From Burkholderia sp. H160 (GTDB lineage: Bacteria; Pseudomonadota; Gammaproteobacteria; Burkholderiales; Burkholderiaceae), in NCBI GenBank assembly GCA_000173575.1, contig ABYL01000049.1, positions 1 to 46,017 of the forward strand: DNA of 46,017 bases, given 5' to 3'. A model generated the notes under the pieces. The model was given only the letters and a program-made list of their open reading frames with translations, made no database searches and was not told the origin of the DNA. Shown piece by piece: positions 27,257 through 35,274 of the stretch (positions are counted from its first letter, which is position 1; each line of letters starts with the position of its first letter). The translations under genes were made by a program, and so were the position numbers.

Positions 27257-28033
27257 TTAACCGGCCACGCTGGTCGCGGCCGCTGCCTTGCAGATCGCCA
27301 GAAAATCCTGATCTTTCAACGACGCGCCGCCAATCAGGCCGCCGTCGATATCGAGCTGACGGAACAGCTCTTCCGCGTTGTCCGGCTTCACGCTGCCGCC
27401 GTACAGCAACGGCACGTCCGCCGCGCCCTTTGCCGCGAGACGCGCGCGCAGGAACGCGTGCACGGCCTGCGCCTGTTCTGCCGACGCACTCTTGCCGGTG
27501 CCGATTGCCCACACCGGCTCATACGCAACGACGAGACGAGCCGCTTCCTGAGCCGACAGCTTCGCGAGCACTTCGTCGAGTTGCGCGCCGACTACCCGCT
27601 CGGTCGACCCAGCTTCGCGTTCTTCGAGCGTTTCGCCGACGCAGACGATCGGAGTCAAACCAGCTTCGAGTGCACGCTGCGTTTTCACCGCCACCAGTTC
27701 GGCGCTTTCGCGGTGATACGCGCGACGCTCCGAGTGCCCGACGATTGCAAGCGTGGCGCCAAAGTCGGTCACCATCGGCGCCGCCACTTCGCCGGTATAG
27801 GCGCCGTGCGTGAACGCGGACACGTCCTGCACGCCCCACACGACCGGGCTGCCTTCGAGCAGCGACTGCGTCTGGGCGAGATAGAGGCTCGGCACACACA
27901 CACCGACGCGCACGTCGGCCGGCAATTCATCGGAGCCCTGCGCTACCGCCTGCAACAACGCGGTGTTCGCGGCGAGCCGCCCATGCATCTTCCAGTTACC
28001 GACTACCAGTTTGCCTCGTTGTTGTTTCGACAT
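27257..28033 (-). CDS. tpiA: Triosephosphate isomerase
   Basis: A 258-residue TIM-barrel enzyme that interconverts dihydroxyacetone phosphate and glyceraldehyde 3-phosphate in glycolysis and gluconeogenesis. Catalytic residues are seen: Lys15 in GNWKMHG, His100 in IVGHSERR, and Glu172 in [12 protein letters not shown], the flexible loop 6 signature. The phosphate-binding [11 protein letters not shown] end is present. It is the first gene after the sigma-70 promoter at 28160-28188, with a leader of about 120 bases, and is followed by secG. Confidence 0.97.
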   Translation of the reverse strand: MSKQQRGKLVVGNWKMHGRLAANTALLQAVAQGSDELPADVRVGVCVPSLYLAQTQSLLEGSPVVWGVQDVSAFTHGAYTGEVAAPMVTDFGATLAIVGHSERRAYHRESAELVAVKTQRALEAGLTPIVCVGETLEEREAGSTERVVGAQLDEVLAKLSAQEAARLVVAYEPVWAIGTGKSASAEQAQAVHAFLRARLAAKGAADVPLLYGGSVKPDNAEELFRQLDIDGGLIGGASLKDQDFLAICKAAAATSVAG

Positions 28034-28159
28034 CGTCTCGTGTTGTCCTGTCTTGCCAGTTCCGCCTCTGCCAGCGGACTTCGCTAGCGCCTCGCCGCAG
28101 GTTGTTCCCTACGCTCGCGGTCCGCCCGTCGGATCTATCCGGCGCGCGCAAAACGCGCA

Positions 28160-28188
28160 ATTTTACTGCGTGGGGTGGATCGGGTCAA
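28160..28188 (-). promoter_or_regulatory. Sigma-70 promoter of tpiA-secG-tRNA-Leu
   Basis: On the minus strand TTGACC (28183-28188) and TAAAAT (28160-28165) are separated by exactly 17 bases; each box matches consensus in five of six positions. Transcription would begin near 28153, about 120 bases before the tpiA start. No riboswitch-like fold was recognised in the leader. Confidence 0.7.
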
Positions 28189-28198
28189 ACCGATGACG

Positions 28199-29215
28199 TC
28201 AAGCGTCCTGACCCCAAGCCAGCACGATCTTGCCAACGTGCGTACTGCTTTCCATCAGCGCATGCGCGTCGGCAGCCTGGGCCGCGGGAAACACGCGATG
28301 CACGACCGGTTTGATGCGCCCGGCTTCGAGATGCGGCCACACGCGCTCCTTCAATTGCGCGGCGATCTGCGCCTTGAATTCGATCGGCCGCGGCCGCAAC
28401 GTGGAGCCGGTGACCGTCAGACGCCGGCGCAACACTTCGTTCAGGTTCAACTCCGCCTTCGCGCCGCCGAGCAACGCGATCAGGACGATGCGGCCGCCGT
28501 CGGCGAGCGCCGACAGCTCGCGCGGCACGTAGCTGCCCGCCACCATGTCGAGGATCACGTCGACGCCGCGATCGTTGGTCAGCGACTTGATGACCTCGAC
28601 AAAATCTTCAGTCTTATAGTTGATCGCCCGTTCAGCGCCGAGCGCTTCGCAGGCGCGACACTTTTCGTCCGAGCCCGCGGTGGCGAACACACGGAAGCCG
28701 AGCGCGTGCGCAATCTGGATCGCCGTCACGCCGATGCCGCTCGACCCACCCTGCACGAGCAGCGTTTCGTTCGGACCGCCTTCGCCCCGACCGAGCTGCG
28801 CGCGATTGAACACGTTGCTCCACACCGTGAAGAAGGTCTCGGGCAGCGAAGCCGCTTCGACATCCGACAACCCCGCCGGCACCGGCAGGCACTGCGGGAG
28901 CGGCGCGGCCGCATACTCCGCGTAGCCGCCGCCCGCGAGCAGCGCGCACACGCGATCGCCAATTTTCAGACCGAACGGGTTGTTCTTCTCGTCGATCGCG
29001 CCGCCGACGATCTCGCCCGCCACCTCCAGCCCCGGCAGATCCGACGCTCCCGGTGGTGGCGCATAGCCACCCTTGCGCTGAAACACATCCGGACGATTGA
29101 TGCCGGATGCCGCCACCTTGATCAGCACCTCGCCCACCTTGAGCTGCGGCGTCGGACGCTCCGCCAGCTTGAGGACTTCCGGCGCACCGAATTCGGTGAT
29201 TTCGATCGCTTTCAT
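28199..29215 (-). CDS. NAD(P)H:quinone oxidoreductase, zinc-free MDR family
   Basis: A 338-residue medium-chain dehydrogenase/reductase. The start at 29215 (MKAIEITEFGAPEVL) is the family start; 40 upstream residues in the open frame overlap the pnp terminator. The catalytic domain has ASGINRPDVFQRKGGYAPPPG, and the nucleotide-binding turn is VQGGSSGIGVTAIQIAHALG. There is no zinc-ligand Cys cluster, placing it among quinone reductases (QOR, PIG3-like), which reduce quinones or enals with NADPH. It is downstream of pnp but a strong terminator separates them, so it probably has its own promoter in 29216-29316. Confidence 0.9.
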   Translation of the reverse strand: MKAIEITEFGAPEVLKLAERPTPQLKVGEVLIKVAASGINRPDVFQRKGGYAPPPGASDLPGLEVAGEIVGGAIDEKNNPFGLKIGDRVCALLAGGGYAEYAAAPLPQCLPVPAGLSDVEAASLPETFFTVWSNVFNRAQLGRGEGGPNETLLVQGGSSGIGVTAIQIAHALGFRVFATAGSDEKCRACEALGAERAINYKTEDFVEVIKSLTNDRGVDVILDMVAGSYVPRELSALADGGRIVLIALLGGAKAELNLNEVLRRRLTVTGSTLRPRPIEFKAQIAAQLKERVWPHLEAGRIKPVVHRVFPAAQAADAHALMESSTHVGKIVLAWGQDA

Positions 29216-29316
29216 CTGCGTCAACTCCAAGATTGGATTGCGTTGCCTACCCGTTGCTGCCGCCCGCCTTAACGCCGCGTCGCCATTCGAATCCGCAACG
29301 CAATCCATCCTGCATG

Positions 29317-29356
29317 AAAAACGGCCGGCGCGCATAACGCAGCCGGCCGTTTTTTC
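29317..29356 (-). terminator. Terminator of pnp
   Basis: ACGGCCGGC (29321-29329) and GCCGGCCGT (29342-29350) form a 9-base-pair GC-rich stem, extended by A/T pairs, with T-runs on both sides (TTTTT on the minus strand). It begins 15 bases after the pnp stop codon. Confidence 0.85.
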
Positions 29357-29365
29357 GCTACCGCA

Positions 29366-31501
29366 TTACTGCGGTGTCGGTTCGCCTTGCGGCGCGTCGT
29401 TCAGCAGCGCCTTCGCCGACAGACGCACGCGACCCTTCTCGTCCGTCTGGATGACCTTGACCTTCACCTGCTGGCCATCCTTCAGATAGTCGTTGATGTC
29501 CTTGATGCGCTCGTTGGCGATTTCGGAGATATGCAGCAGACCATCCTTGCCCGGCAGAATGTTCACGATCGCGCCGAAATCCAGCAGCTTGAGCACGGTG
29601 CCTTCGTACACCTGGCCCACTTCGACTTCCATCGTGATCGCTTCGATGCGACGCTTCGCTTCGGCCATGCCTTCGCTGTTCGTGCTCGCAATCGTGACGA
29701 CGCCGTCGTCCGAAATGTCGATCGTCGTGCCGGTTTCTTCGGTCAGCGCGCGGATCACCGAGCCGCCCTTGCCGATCACGTCGCGGATCTTTTCCGGGTT
29801 GATCTTGATCGTGATCATGCGCGGTGCGAACTCCGACAGTTGCGTGTTCGCGCCTGCCACGGCCGAGGTCATCTTGCCGAGGATGTGCATGCGGCCTTCC
29901 TTCGCCTGCGCGAGCGCGACCTGCATGATTTCCTTCGTGATGCCCTGGATCTTGATGTCCATCTGCAGCGCGGTCACGCCTTGCTCGGTACCCGCGACCT
30001 TGAAGTCCATGTCGCCGAGGTGATCTTCGTCGCCGAGGATGTCGGTCAGCACCGCGAAGCGGTTGCCTTCGAGAATCAGGCCCATCGCGATACCAGCGAC
30101 GTGCGCCTTCATCGGCACGCCGGCGTCCATCAGCGCGAGGCAGCCGCCGCACACCGAAGCCATCGACGACGAACCGTTCGACTCGGTGATTTCCGACACG
30201 ACACGGATCGAGTAGCCGAATTCGTCGGCGCTCGGCAGGCACGCGACGAGCGCGCGCTTGGCGAGACGGCCGTGACCGATTTCACGGCGCTTCGGCGAGC
30301 CGACGCGGCCCGTTTCGCCGGTCGCGAACGGAGGCATGTTGTAGTGGAGCATGAAGCGCTCGCGGTACTCGCCTTCGAGCGCGTCGATGCTTTGCTCGTC
30401 GCCCTTCGTGCCGAGCGTCGCGACCACCAGCGCCTGCGTCTCGCCGCGCGTGAACAGCGCCGAGCCGTGGGTACGCGGCAGCACGCCGGTGCGGATTTCG
30501 ATCGGGCGCACAGTGCGCGTGTCGCGGCCGTCGATACGCGGCTCGCCGTTCAGGATCTGCGTACGGACGATCTTCGCTTCGATGTCGAACAGCACGTTGC
30601 CGACCGACGCCTTGTCAGCCGCCGCGGTGCCCGCTGCCGCCGCTTCTTCCTCGAGCTTCGCCGAGGTCGCCGCGTAGACTTCCTTCAGCTTGGTCGAGCG
30701 AGCCTGCTTGTCGCGGATCTGGTAAGCGGCGAGCAGATCGGCTTGCGCGAGTTCGCTCACGCGCGTGATCAGCGCTTCGTTCTTCGCGGCCGGCTGCCAG
30801 TCCCACTCCGGCTTGCCGCCTTCGCGGACCAGTTCGTGAATCGCGTCGATTGCGGTCTGCATCTGCTCATGGCCGAACACGACGGCGCCGAGCATGACTT
30901 CTTCGCTCAGTTGCTGCGCTTCCGATTCGACCATCAGCACCGCGCGCTCCGTACCGGCGACGACGAGGTCGAGCGCCGATTCCTTCATCTGCAGGCGCGT
31001 CGGATTCAGCACGTATTCGTTGTTGATGTAGGCCACGCGTGCCGCGCCGACCGGGCCGTTGAACGGCAGGCCGGACACCGCAAGCGCCGCCGACGCGCCG
31101 ATCAGCGCGGGGATGTCGGCGGGGATTTCCGGATTCAGCGACAGCACATGAATCACGACCTGCACTTCGTTGTAGAAGCCTTCCGGGAAGAGCGGGCGCA
31201 GCGGACGGTCGATCAGGCGCGAGATCAGCGTCTCGCCTTCCGACGGACGGCCTTCACGGCGGAAGAAGCCGCCCGGGATCTTGCCGGCGGCGTAGGTCTT
31301 TTCGAGGTAGTCGACAGTCAGGGGGAAGAAGTCCTGGCCCGGCTTTGCGGTCTTCGCGCCGACGACGGTGGCGAGCACCACGGTGTCTTCGACGTCGACG
31401 ATCACCGCGCCGCTCGCCTGGCGAGCGATTTCACCGGTTTCGAGGCGAACGTTGTGCTGCCCCCACTTAAACTCTTTGACGATCTTGTTGAACATAGTCA
31501 T
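29366..31501 (-). CDS. pnp: Polyribonucleotide nucleotidyltransferase (PNPase)
   Basis: A 711-residue phosphorolytic 3'-5' exoribonuclease and degradosome-type enzyme. Two RNase PH domains fill residues about 10-230 and 320-545. The first includes [14 protein letters not shown] and the second [20 protein letters not shown] with the phosphate-binding [11 protein letters not shown] domain (about 555-615, [15 protein letters not shown]) and an S1 domain (about 625-693, [19 protein letters not shown]) follow. The start at 31501 has GAGGA six bases upstream. It lies after rpsO, the classic rpsO-pnp order, with a terminator in between and a hairpin just before its ribosome site that suggests autoregulation. 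Confidence 0.97.
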   Translation of the reverse strand: MTMFNKIVKEFKWGQHNVRLETGEIARQASGAVIVDVEDTVVLATVVGAKTAKPGQDFFPLTVDYLEKTYAAGKIPGGFFRREGRPSEGETLISRLIDRPLRPLFPEGFYNEVQVVIHVLSLNPEIPADIPALIGASAALAVSGLPFNGPVGAARVAYINNEYVLNPTRLQMKESALDLVVAGTERAVLMVESEAQQLSEEVMLGAVVFGHEQMQTAIDAIHELVREGGKPEWDWQPAAKNEALITRVSELAQADLLAAYQIRDKQARSTKLKEVYAATSAKLEEEAAAAGTAAADKASVGNVLFDIEAKIVRTQILNGEPRIDGRDTRTVRPIEIRTGVLPRTHGSALFTRGETQALVVATLGTKGDEQSIDALEGEYRERFMLHYNMPPFATGETGRVGSPKRREIGHGRLAKRALVACLPSADEFGYSIRVVSEITESNGSSSMASVCGGCLALMDAGVPMKAHVAGIAMGLILEGNRFAVLTDILGDEDHLGDMDFKVAGTEQGVTALQMDIKIQGITKEIMQVALAQAKEGRMHILGKMTSAVAGANTQLSEFAPRMITIKINPEKIRDVIGKGGSVIRALTEETGTTIDISDDGVVTIASTNSEGMAEAKRRIEAITMEVEVGQVYEGTVLKLLDFGAIVNILPGKDGLLHISEIANERIKDINDYLKDGQQVKVKVIQTDEKGRVRLSAKALLNDAPQGEPTPQ

Positions 31502-31520
31502 TGCATTTCCTCATCGTAAT

Positions 31521-31546
31521 GCCGCGCGGACCAGAAGCGGCGCGGC
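31521..31546 (-). promoter_or_regulatory. Hairpin before the pnp ribosome binding site
   Basis: GCCGCGC (31521-31527) and GCGCGGC (31540-31546) form a perfect 7-base-pair stem with a 12-base loop, about 10 bases upstream of the pnp Shine-Dalgarno sequence. In Escherichia coli an RNase III cut in a pnp leader hairpin permits PNPase to repress its own message; this could be a counterpart. Confidence 0.45.
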
Positions 31547-31587
31547 AACGCCGGGACCGGCGCCGCATGGGAAGAGTCGTGCTATGC

Positions 31588-31634
31588 CATTCCAGAGAGC
31601 CACGCGCGGTGAACGCACGCGAACCGCTGGAATG
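31588..31634 (-). other. Long-range inverted repeat in the rpsO-pnp gap
   Basis: CATTCCAG (31588-31595) and CTGGAATG (31627-31634) are perfect 8-base arms around a 31-base interior that has its own CGGT/ACCG pairing. It lies in the 345-base gap 31502-31846, which holds no gene: from right to left a terminator, a TACTGC cluster, this structure and the hairpin before pnp. Confidence 0.4.
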
Positions 31635-31671
31635 ACACAAAACTCCGCCCTGAAGCCCGGCCATGTTTCTG

Positions 31672-31710
31672 TTACTGCCTGTTTTACTGCTGTTTTGCCA
31701 CTGCTACTGC
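31672..31710. repeat. TACTGC direct-repeat cluster in the rpsO-pnp gap
   Basis: TACTGC occurs at 31673-31678, 31685-31690 and 31705-31710, with a CACTGC variant at 31699-31704. The first two are in TTACTGC context. The cluster resembles the one at 17629-17656 in the nuoI-nuoJ gap. Meaning unknown. Confidence 0.4.
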
Positions 31711-31783
31711 GTTGCCCATAGACTCCGCGCGAACCGGCATGCGCCGCGGATCACAGGCGGGGCGCGTCACACAAAGCGCGCCG

Positions 31784-31826
31784 TGCAAAAACAAAATGCC
31801 TGCATCAGCGGAACTGACACAGGCAT
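31784..31826 (-). terminator. Terminator between rpsO and pnp
   Basis: On the minus strand ATGCCTG and CAGGCAT (31820-31826 and 31796-31802 on the plus strand) form the base of a stem continued by wobble pairs and TCAG/CTGA around a TTCCG loop, followed by TTTTGTTTTT. It starts 20 bases after the rpsO stop and should end most rpsO transcripts. Confidence 0.85.
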
Positions 31827-31846
31827 CTTGCTGAACGACTGGCCGA

Positions 31847-32119
31847 TTACTTACGCAGACCCAGCTTCTCGATCAGGCTGCGGTAACGGTCCGCGTCCTT
31901 ACCCTTCAGGTAGTCGAGCAGCTTGCGACGGCGGCTCACCATGCGCAGCAGACCGCGGCGGCTGTGGTGATCCTTCGTGTGCTCCTTGAAGTGGGAGGTC
32001 AGTTCGTTGATACGGGTCGTGAGCAGCGCGACCTGAACTTCGGGGGAGCCGGTGTCGTTGGCTGCGCGTGCGAATTGCGCGACGACTTCGGACTTCTTGC
32101 TTGCTTCAACTGCGGACAT
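31847..32119 (-). CDS. rpsO: 30S ribosomal protein S15
   Basis: A 90-residue small-subunit protein that binds 16S rRNA early in assembly. The start at 32119 ([13 protein letters not shown]) has AAGGA upstream; in-frame codons before it belong to the leader. The S15 core is intact: [22 protein letters not shown]-type region, then [25 protein letters not shown] leader of about 128 bases with an inverted repeat could be the target for autorepression by S15, known in other bacteria. Confidence 0.97.
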   Translation of the reverse strand: MSAVEASKKSEVVAQFARAANDTGSPEVQVALLTTRINELTSHFKEHTKDHHSRRGLLRMVSRRRKLLDYLKGKDADRYRSLIEKLGLRK

Positions 32120-32197
32120 GTCAATTTCCTTGATAACTGGACAGGCGGTCACGGAAGAAAGGCCGTGCCGTGGGATACCCGTTTCACAATTTACTAA

Positions 32198-32249
32198 GTC
32201 CCGTTTGCGGCCGAATTGACTGAATCAGTACTCAGCCCAACAACGGGAC
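32198..32249 (-). promoter_or_regulatory. Structured rpsO leader
   Basis: AACGGGAC (32242-32249) and GTCCCGTT (32198-32205) are perfect 8-base arms enclosing 36 bases, which include a smaller ACTGA/TCAGT pairing. The structure begins right at the predicted transcription start and lies about 80 bases before the S15 start. It is a candidate S15 autoregulatory element; the class cannot be named from sequence alone. Confidence 0.45.
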
Positions 32250-32253
32250 GCGT

Positions 32254-32262
32254 ATTGTAGCA
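32254..32262 (-). promoter_or_regulatory. Extended -10 promoter of rpsO
   Basis: On the minus strand TGC-TACAAT is an extended -10 element (hexamer 32254-32259) matching consensus in five of six bases. The best -35 at 17 bases (TTCGCG) is weak, which suits an extended -10 promoter. Transcription would begin near 32247. Confidence 0.55.
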
Positions 32263-32323
32263 CAGCCCGTCCCGGCCGCGAACCCCAGACTGGCAAGGCG
32301 AATTGAGCAGCGCTCGCGATCGC

Positions 32324-33628
32324 TCAAGGCCGCCGCATCCGACAGACCGTGGGCAATACCGTGCGCTCGGCGGGCAGCGCCAGCACCGTGCGGAACCCGT
32401 ACCCGGAGCCTTCGTTATCGAAATGCACACCCGGCGTACCGGCTTTGTCCATCTGCATCACGTAAAGGGGCTGGATCAGCTGATGGTCATCGGCGCGCAT
32501 CCCAGATGCGTGAAATCCGTTGTCGAAGCGGATGCCCTCGAGCGCTTTCGCGACCGCCGTCGGATCGGTGCTGCCCGCGCGGTTCATCGCGGCGGCAAGC
32601 GTTTCAATCATCAGTGGCATGCGCAGGACCGGGTAGTCGTCCTGGGCGGCCGGAAAGCGCGCGCGGAACGCCGCGTACCACGCATCGGAAGCTGTACCAC
32701 CAACGTTCGGATGCCACTCAGCCACTGCGATCACGTGACCCACGCCCGCGTCGCCGAGCGCGGCCGGCGCGCCGAGGCTGTTGCCGTAGAACGTGTAGAA
32801 CTTCGTGTCGAGGCCCTGCTCGCGCGCCGCCTTCACGAGCAGCGTCAGGTCGTTGCCCCAGTTGCCGGTGATCACCGCCTGCGCGCCGCTCGCGCGGATC
32901 TTCGCGATATACGGCGCGAAGTCCTTCACGCGGCCGATCGGGTGAAATTCGTCGCCGACCACCGCGATGTCGGGGCGCTTCGCCGCAAGCGTCGAGCGCG
33001 CGAGGCTGCTCACGTCGTGGCCGAAGCTGTAATCCTGGTTCAGCAGATAGACCTTCTTCACAGCCTTGTCGCGCTCGATCACATCGGCGAGCGCGGCCAT
33101 GCGCATCCCCGCGTGCGCGTCGAAGCGGAAGTGCCAGAAGCTGCAGTCAGCGTTGGTGAGCGCGGGGTCGTCGGCGGAGTAGTTGAGGAACAGTTCGCGA
33201 TTGTCCGGTTCGCGGCTGTTCTGCTTGTCGATCGCGCCGATCAGCGCCGCGGCGACCGCCGAGCTATTGCCCTGCAGGATGTAGCCGATATGGCGGTCCG
33301 CGGCCGCGCGCAATTGGGTCAGCGCTTCCTCGGTACTGCCCTTGCTGTCGAGCACGACCAGTTCGAACGGATGCGCGCCGTCCGCGAGCTTCACGCCGCC
33401 GTGCGCGTTCACCTGCTCGACACCGAAGCGCAGATTGCGCTCGACCGCCGCGCCCGCGTTCGCGAACGGCCCAGACATGCCTTCGATCAGCGCGAGCTGG
33501 ATTGACGTGCCGGTGGGCTTGCCGGCCGCCGGCGGGTTTGCCGCCGTCGCGGCGTGGGTCACGCCCGCGACTGCCATCGCCATCGAAATCGCCGTCAGCG
33601 CCGCCGTCCGTTGCCACATTGCCATCAT
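32324..33628 (-). CDS. ABC transporter substrate-binding protein, branched-chain amino-acid type
   Basis: A 434-residue periplasmic protein. The start at 33628 (MMAMWQRTAAL) opens a signal peptide with hydrophobic core TAISMAMAVAGV and likely cleavage after THA; the long frame beyond it is shadow of the divergent gene. The mature part is a type I periplasmic-binding fold (LivK/Peripla_BP_6): IQLALIEGMSGPFANAG, FELVVLDSKGSTEEALTQL, GNSSAVAAALIGAIDKQN, and a hinge region with ITGNWGNDLTLLVKAA. No permease or ATPase genes are adjacent, so it is an orphan, and its ligand is unknown. It may serve a transporter encoded elsewhere. Confidence 0.88.
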   Translation of the reverse strand: MMAMWQRTAALTAISMAMAVAGVTHAATAANPPAAGKPTGTSIQLALIEGMSGPFANAGAAVERNLRFGVEQVNAHGGVKLADGAHPFELVVLDSKGSTEEALTQLRAAADRHIGYILQGNSSAVAAALIGAIDKQNSREPDNRELFLNYSADDPALTNADCSFWHFRFDAHAGMRMAALADVIERDKAVKKVYLLNQDYSFGHDVSSLARSTLAAKRPDIAVVGDEFHPIGRVKDFAPYIAKIRASGAQAVITGNWGNDLTLLVKAAREQGLDTKFYTFYGNSLGAPAALGDAGVGHVIAVAEWHPNVGGTASDAWYAAFRARFPAAQDDYPVLRMPLMIETLAAAMNRAGSTDPTAVAKALEGIRFDNGFHASGMRADDHQLIQPLYVMQMDKAGTPGVHFDNEGSGYGFRTVLALPAERTVLPTVCRMRRP

Positions 33629-33815
33629 TGCGTCCCGCCTGAATCTTTCGAAGCGCGGATCATAGGACGCCGCACATGGAATACGCAAGCCGGCGCAACC
33701 GTTGCCGTTGTAGCGCCGTGCACGTTCCCGTGGGGCGATTCTTTTACTGCGGCACATGTCAAAATGAGGCGTCTCGATGCTAAAAATCCCAACTCGAACG
33801 CCATCGGAGGAATAC

Positions 33816-34367
33816 ATGTCCAACCGCCACCACCACGCGGCGGCCTCTGTCGAGACGCCGGCCGGCGCCAGTCTACGCCGCGCCGCGCTCGCCTGCCTTA
33901 GCGCACTCGTGCTTGGCGGCTGCTTGCAGCCGTGGCAGCAATACAGCCAGGGGGCGGACGTCTCGACGGTCGTTGCTCGCCTCGGTCCGCCGCGCGAAAC
34001 GTACGATCTTCCCGACGGCGGCAAGCGTCTGATGTGGCCGACTCAACCGATGGGCGAAACCACCACCGCCGCCGACATCGACGCGGCCGGCAAGATCGTC
34101 AACATGCGCCAGGTGCTGCAGCCCAACGAGTTCTACCGTGCCGAAATCGGCAAATGGACGCGCAGCGACGTGCTGGTGAACTTCGGCCGCCCGGTCGAAA
34201 CGTCGTACTTCCCGATGATGAGGCGCGAAGTCTGGACCTATCGCTATCTCGAAGACAACGTCTGGTACATGCTGTACAGCTTCTATTTCGACGACCAGGG
34301 CATCCTGCGCCTCACTCAGAAGACGCCGGACCCGCTGCACGAACCGGATCGCCGCAGTCTGTTCTGA
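33816..34367 (+). CDS. Lipoprotein with two BamE/SmpA-like repeats
   Basis: A 183-residue predicted lipoprotein. The start at 33816 (MSNRHHHAAA) has GGAGGA nearby, better than the upstream ATG at 33777. The lipobox LVLGGC puts the lipidated Cys at residue 36, and the next residue is Leu, so outer-membrane sorting is expected. Two similar segments follow: LGPPRETYDLPDGGKRLMWP with DIDAAGKIVNMRQVL, and FGRPVETSYFPMMRREVWTY with YFDDQGILRLTQK. Each resembles the BamE/SmpA pattern GxP...W.Y...D..G....Q. It is divergent from the substrate-binding protein gene and followed by a strong terminator. Function unknown; an envelope role is inferred. Confidence 0.82.
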   Translation: MSNRHHHAAASVETPAGASLRRAALACLSALVLGGCLQPWQQYSQGADVSTVVARLGPPRETYDLPDGGKRLMWPTQPMGETTTAADIDAAGKIVNMRQVLQPNEFYRAEIGKWTRSDVLVNFGRPVETSYFPMMRREVWTYRYLEDNVWYMLYSFYFDDQGILRLTQKTPDPLHEPDRRSLF

Positions 34368-34405
34368 GCACTGAGCGCCCTTTTCGGACGCAGCAGCAAA
34401 ATCTC

Positions 34406-34440
34406 AAAAAGCCGCCTTCGATAGGCGGCTTTTTTATTTT
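34406..34440 (+). terminator. Terminator after the lipoprotein gene
   Basis: AAGCCGCCT (34409-34417) and AGGCGGCTT (34423-34431) form a 9-base-pair stem with a 5-base loop, flanked by A-run and followed by TTTTTTATTTTTT. It is a strong, potentially bidirectional intrinsic terminator. The rest of 34368-34595 is AT-richer and probably holds the carbonic anhydrase promoter. Confidence 0.9.
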
Positions 34441-34595
34441 TTAAGCATAAAAACAAATTTTATCCTGCTTGCGTCAACTATTTCTCGACAGAAAGGTTAT
34501 TGTAAACACCGTTCGGGTACCGGATCGCGATCAACCGCTCGACCGCTGTCACAGTCCGGTGCCAGGTCAATTGCCTCTCTTACGGAACTGCCACG

Positions 34596-35231
34596 ATGAA
34601 CCGCCCCAAACATCTGCTGGTTGCCAACGTCGCGTGGGCGCATGAAACCGCAACGCGCAATCCGGCATTTTTTCGCGACCTCATGCACGGACAGAATCCA
34701 CACGTTCTGTGGATCGGCTGCTCGGACAGCCGCGTGCCCGCCGAAACGATCACGCACTGCGAGCCCGGCGATCTGTTCGTCCATCGCAACATCGCCAACC
34801 TGTTTCATCCCGACGACGACAACGCCGCGAGCGTTCTCGAATACGCGGTGCGGGTGCTCAAGGTCGGCCATGTGATCGTCTGCGGCCACTACGGCTGCGG
34901 CGGCGTGCGCGCGGCACTACTGCCGCCAGACCCCGCGCTGCCCCGTGTGAACCGGCGTATCGCGCCACTCTGCGCACTCGCGAATACGCATCGTGCGGAA
35001 CTGGACGGCGCGGCGACCGAGTCCGCGCGCGTCAACCGCCTCGCCGAGTTGAACGTCCTCGAACAGGTGCGACAGCTACGCGCGAGCCCGATCGTGCACG
35101 AGGCTGCCCCGGCGCCGCTCGTGCACGGGTGGATCTTCGCGCTCGACGACGGGCGCATCAAGGTTCTCACCTCCGGCTACACCGCCGACGACGCGATGAC
35201 CTGCACGACCGCCGCGCATAGCGAGGCCTAG
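34596..35231 (+). CDS. Beta-carbonic anhydrase
   Basis: A 211-residue zinc enzyme that interconverts CO2 and bicarbonate in the cytoplasm. Zinc ligands are Cys42 in WIGCSDSR, His98 and Cys101 in CGHYGCGG. The Asp44-Arg46 dyad of the active site is intact. The N-terminus MNRPKHLLVANVAWAHE is typical of Can-type beta enzymes. The gene is 43 bases upstream of a SulP transporter in the same direction, so bicarbonate uptake and hydration are probably linked. Confidence 0.93.
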   Translation: MNRPKHLLVANVAWAHETATRNPAFFRDLMHGQNPHVLWIGCSDSRVPAETITHCEPGDLFVHRNIANLFHPDDDNAASVLEYAVRVLKVGHVIVCGHYGCGGVRAALLPPDPALPRVNRRIAPLCALANTHRAELDGAATESARVNRLAELNVLEQVRQLRASPIVHEAAPAPLVHGWIFALDDGRIKVLTSGYTADDAMTCTTAAHSEA

Positions 35232-35274
35232 CGAAGCGCCTCGCCCCTCGTCCCACCTCTCGCTCTTCGACTCC

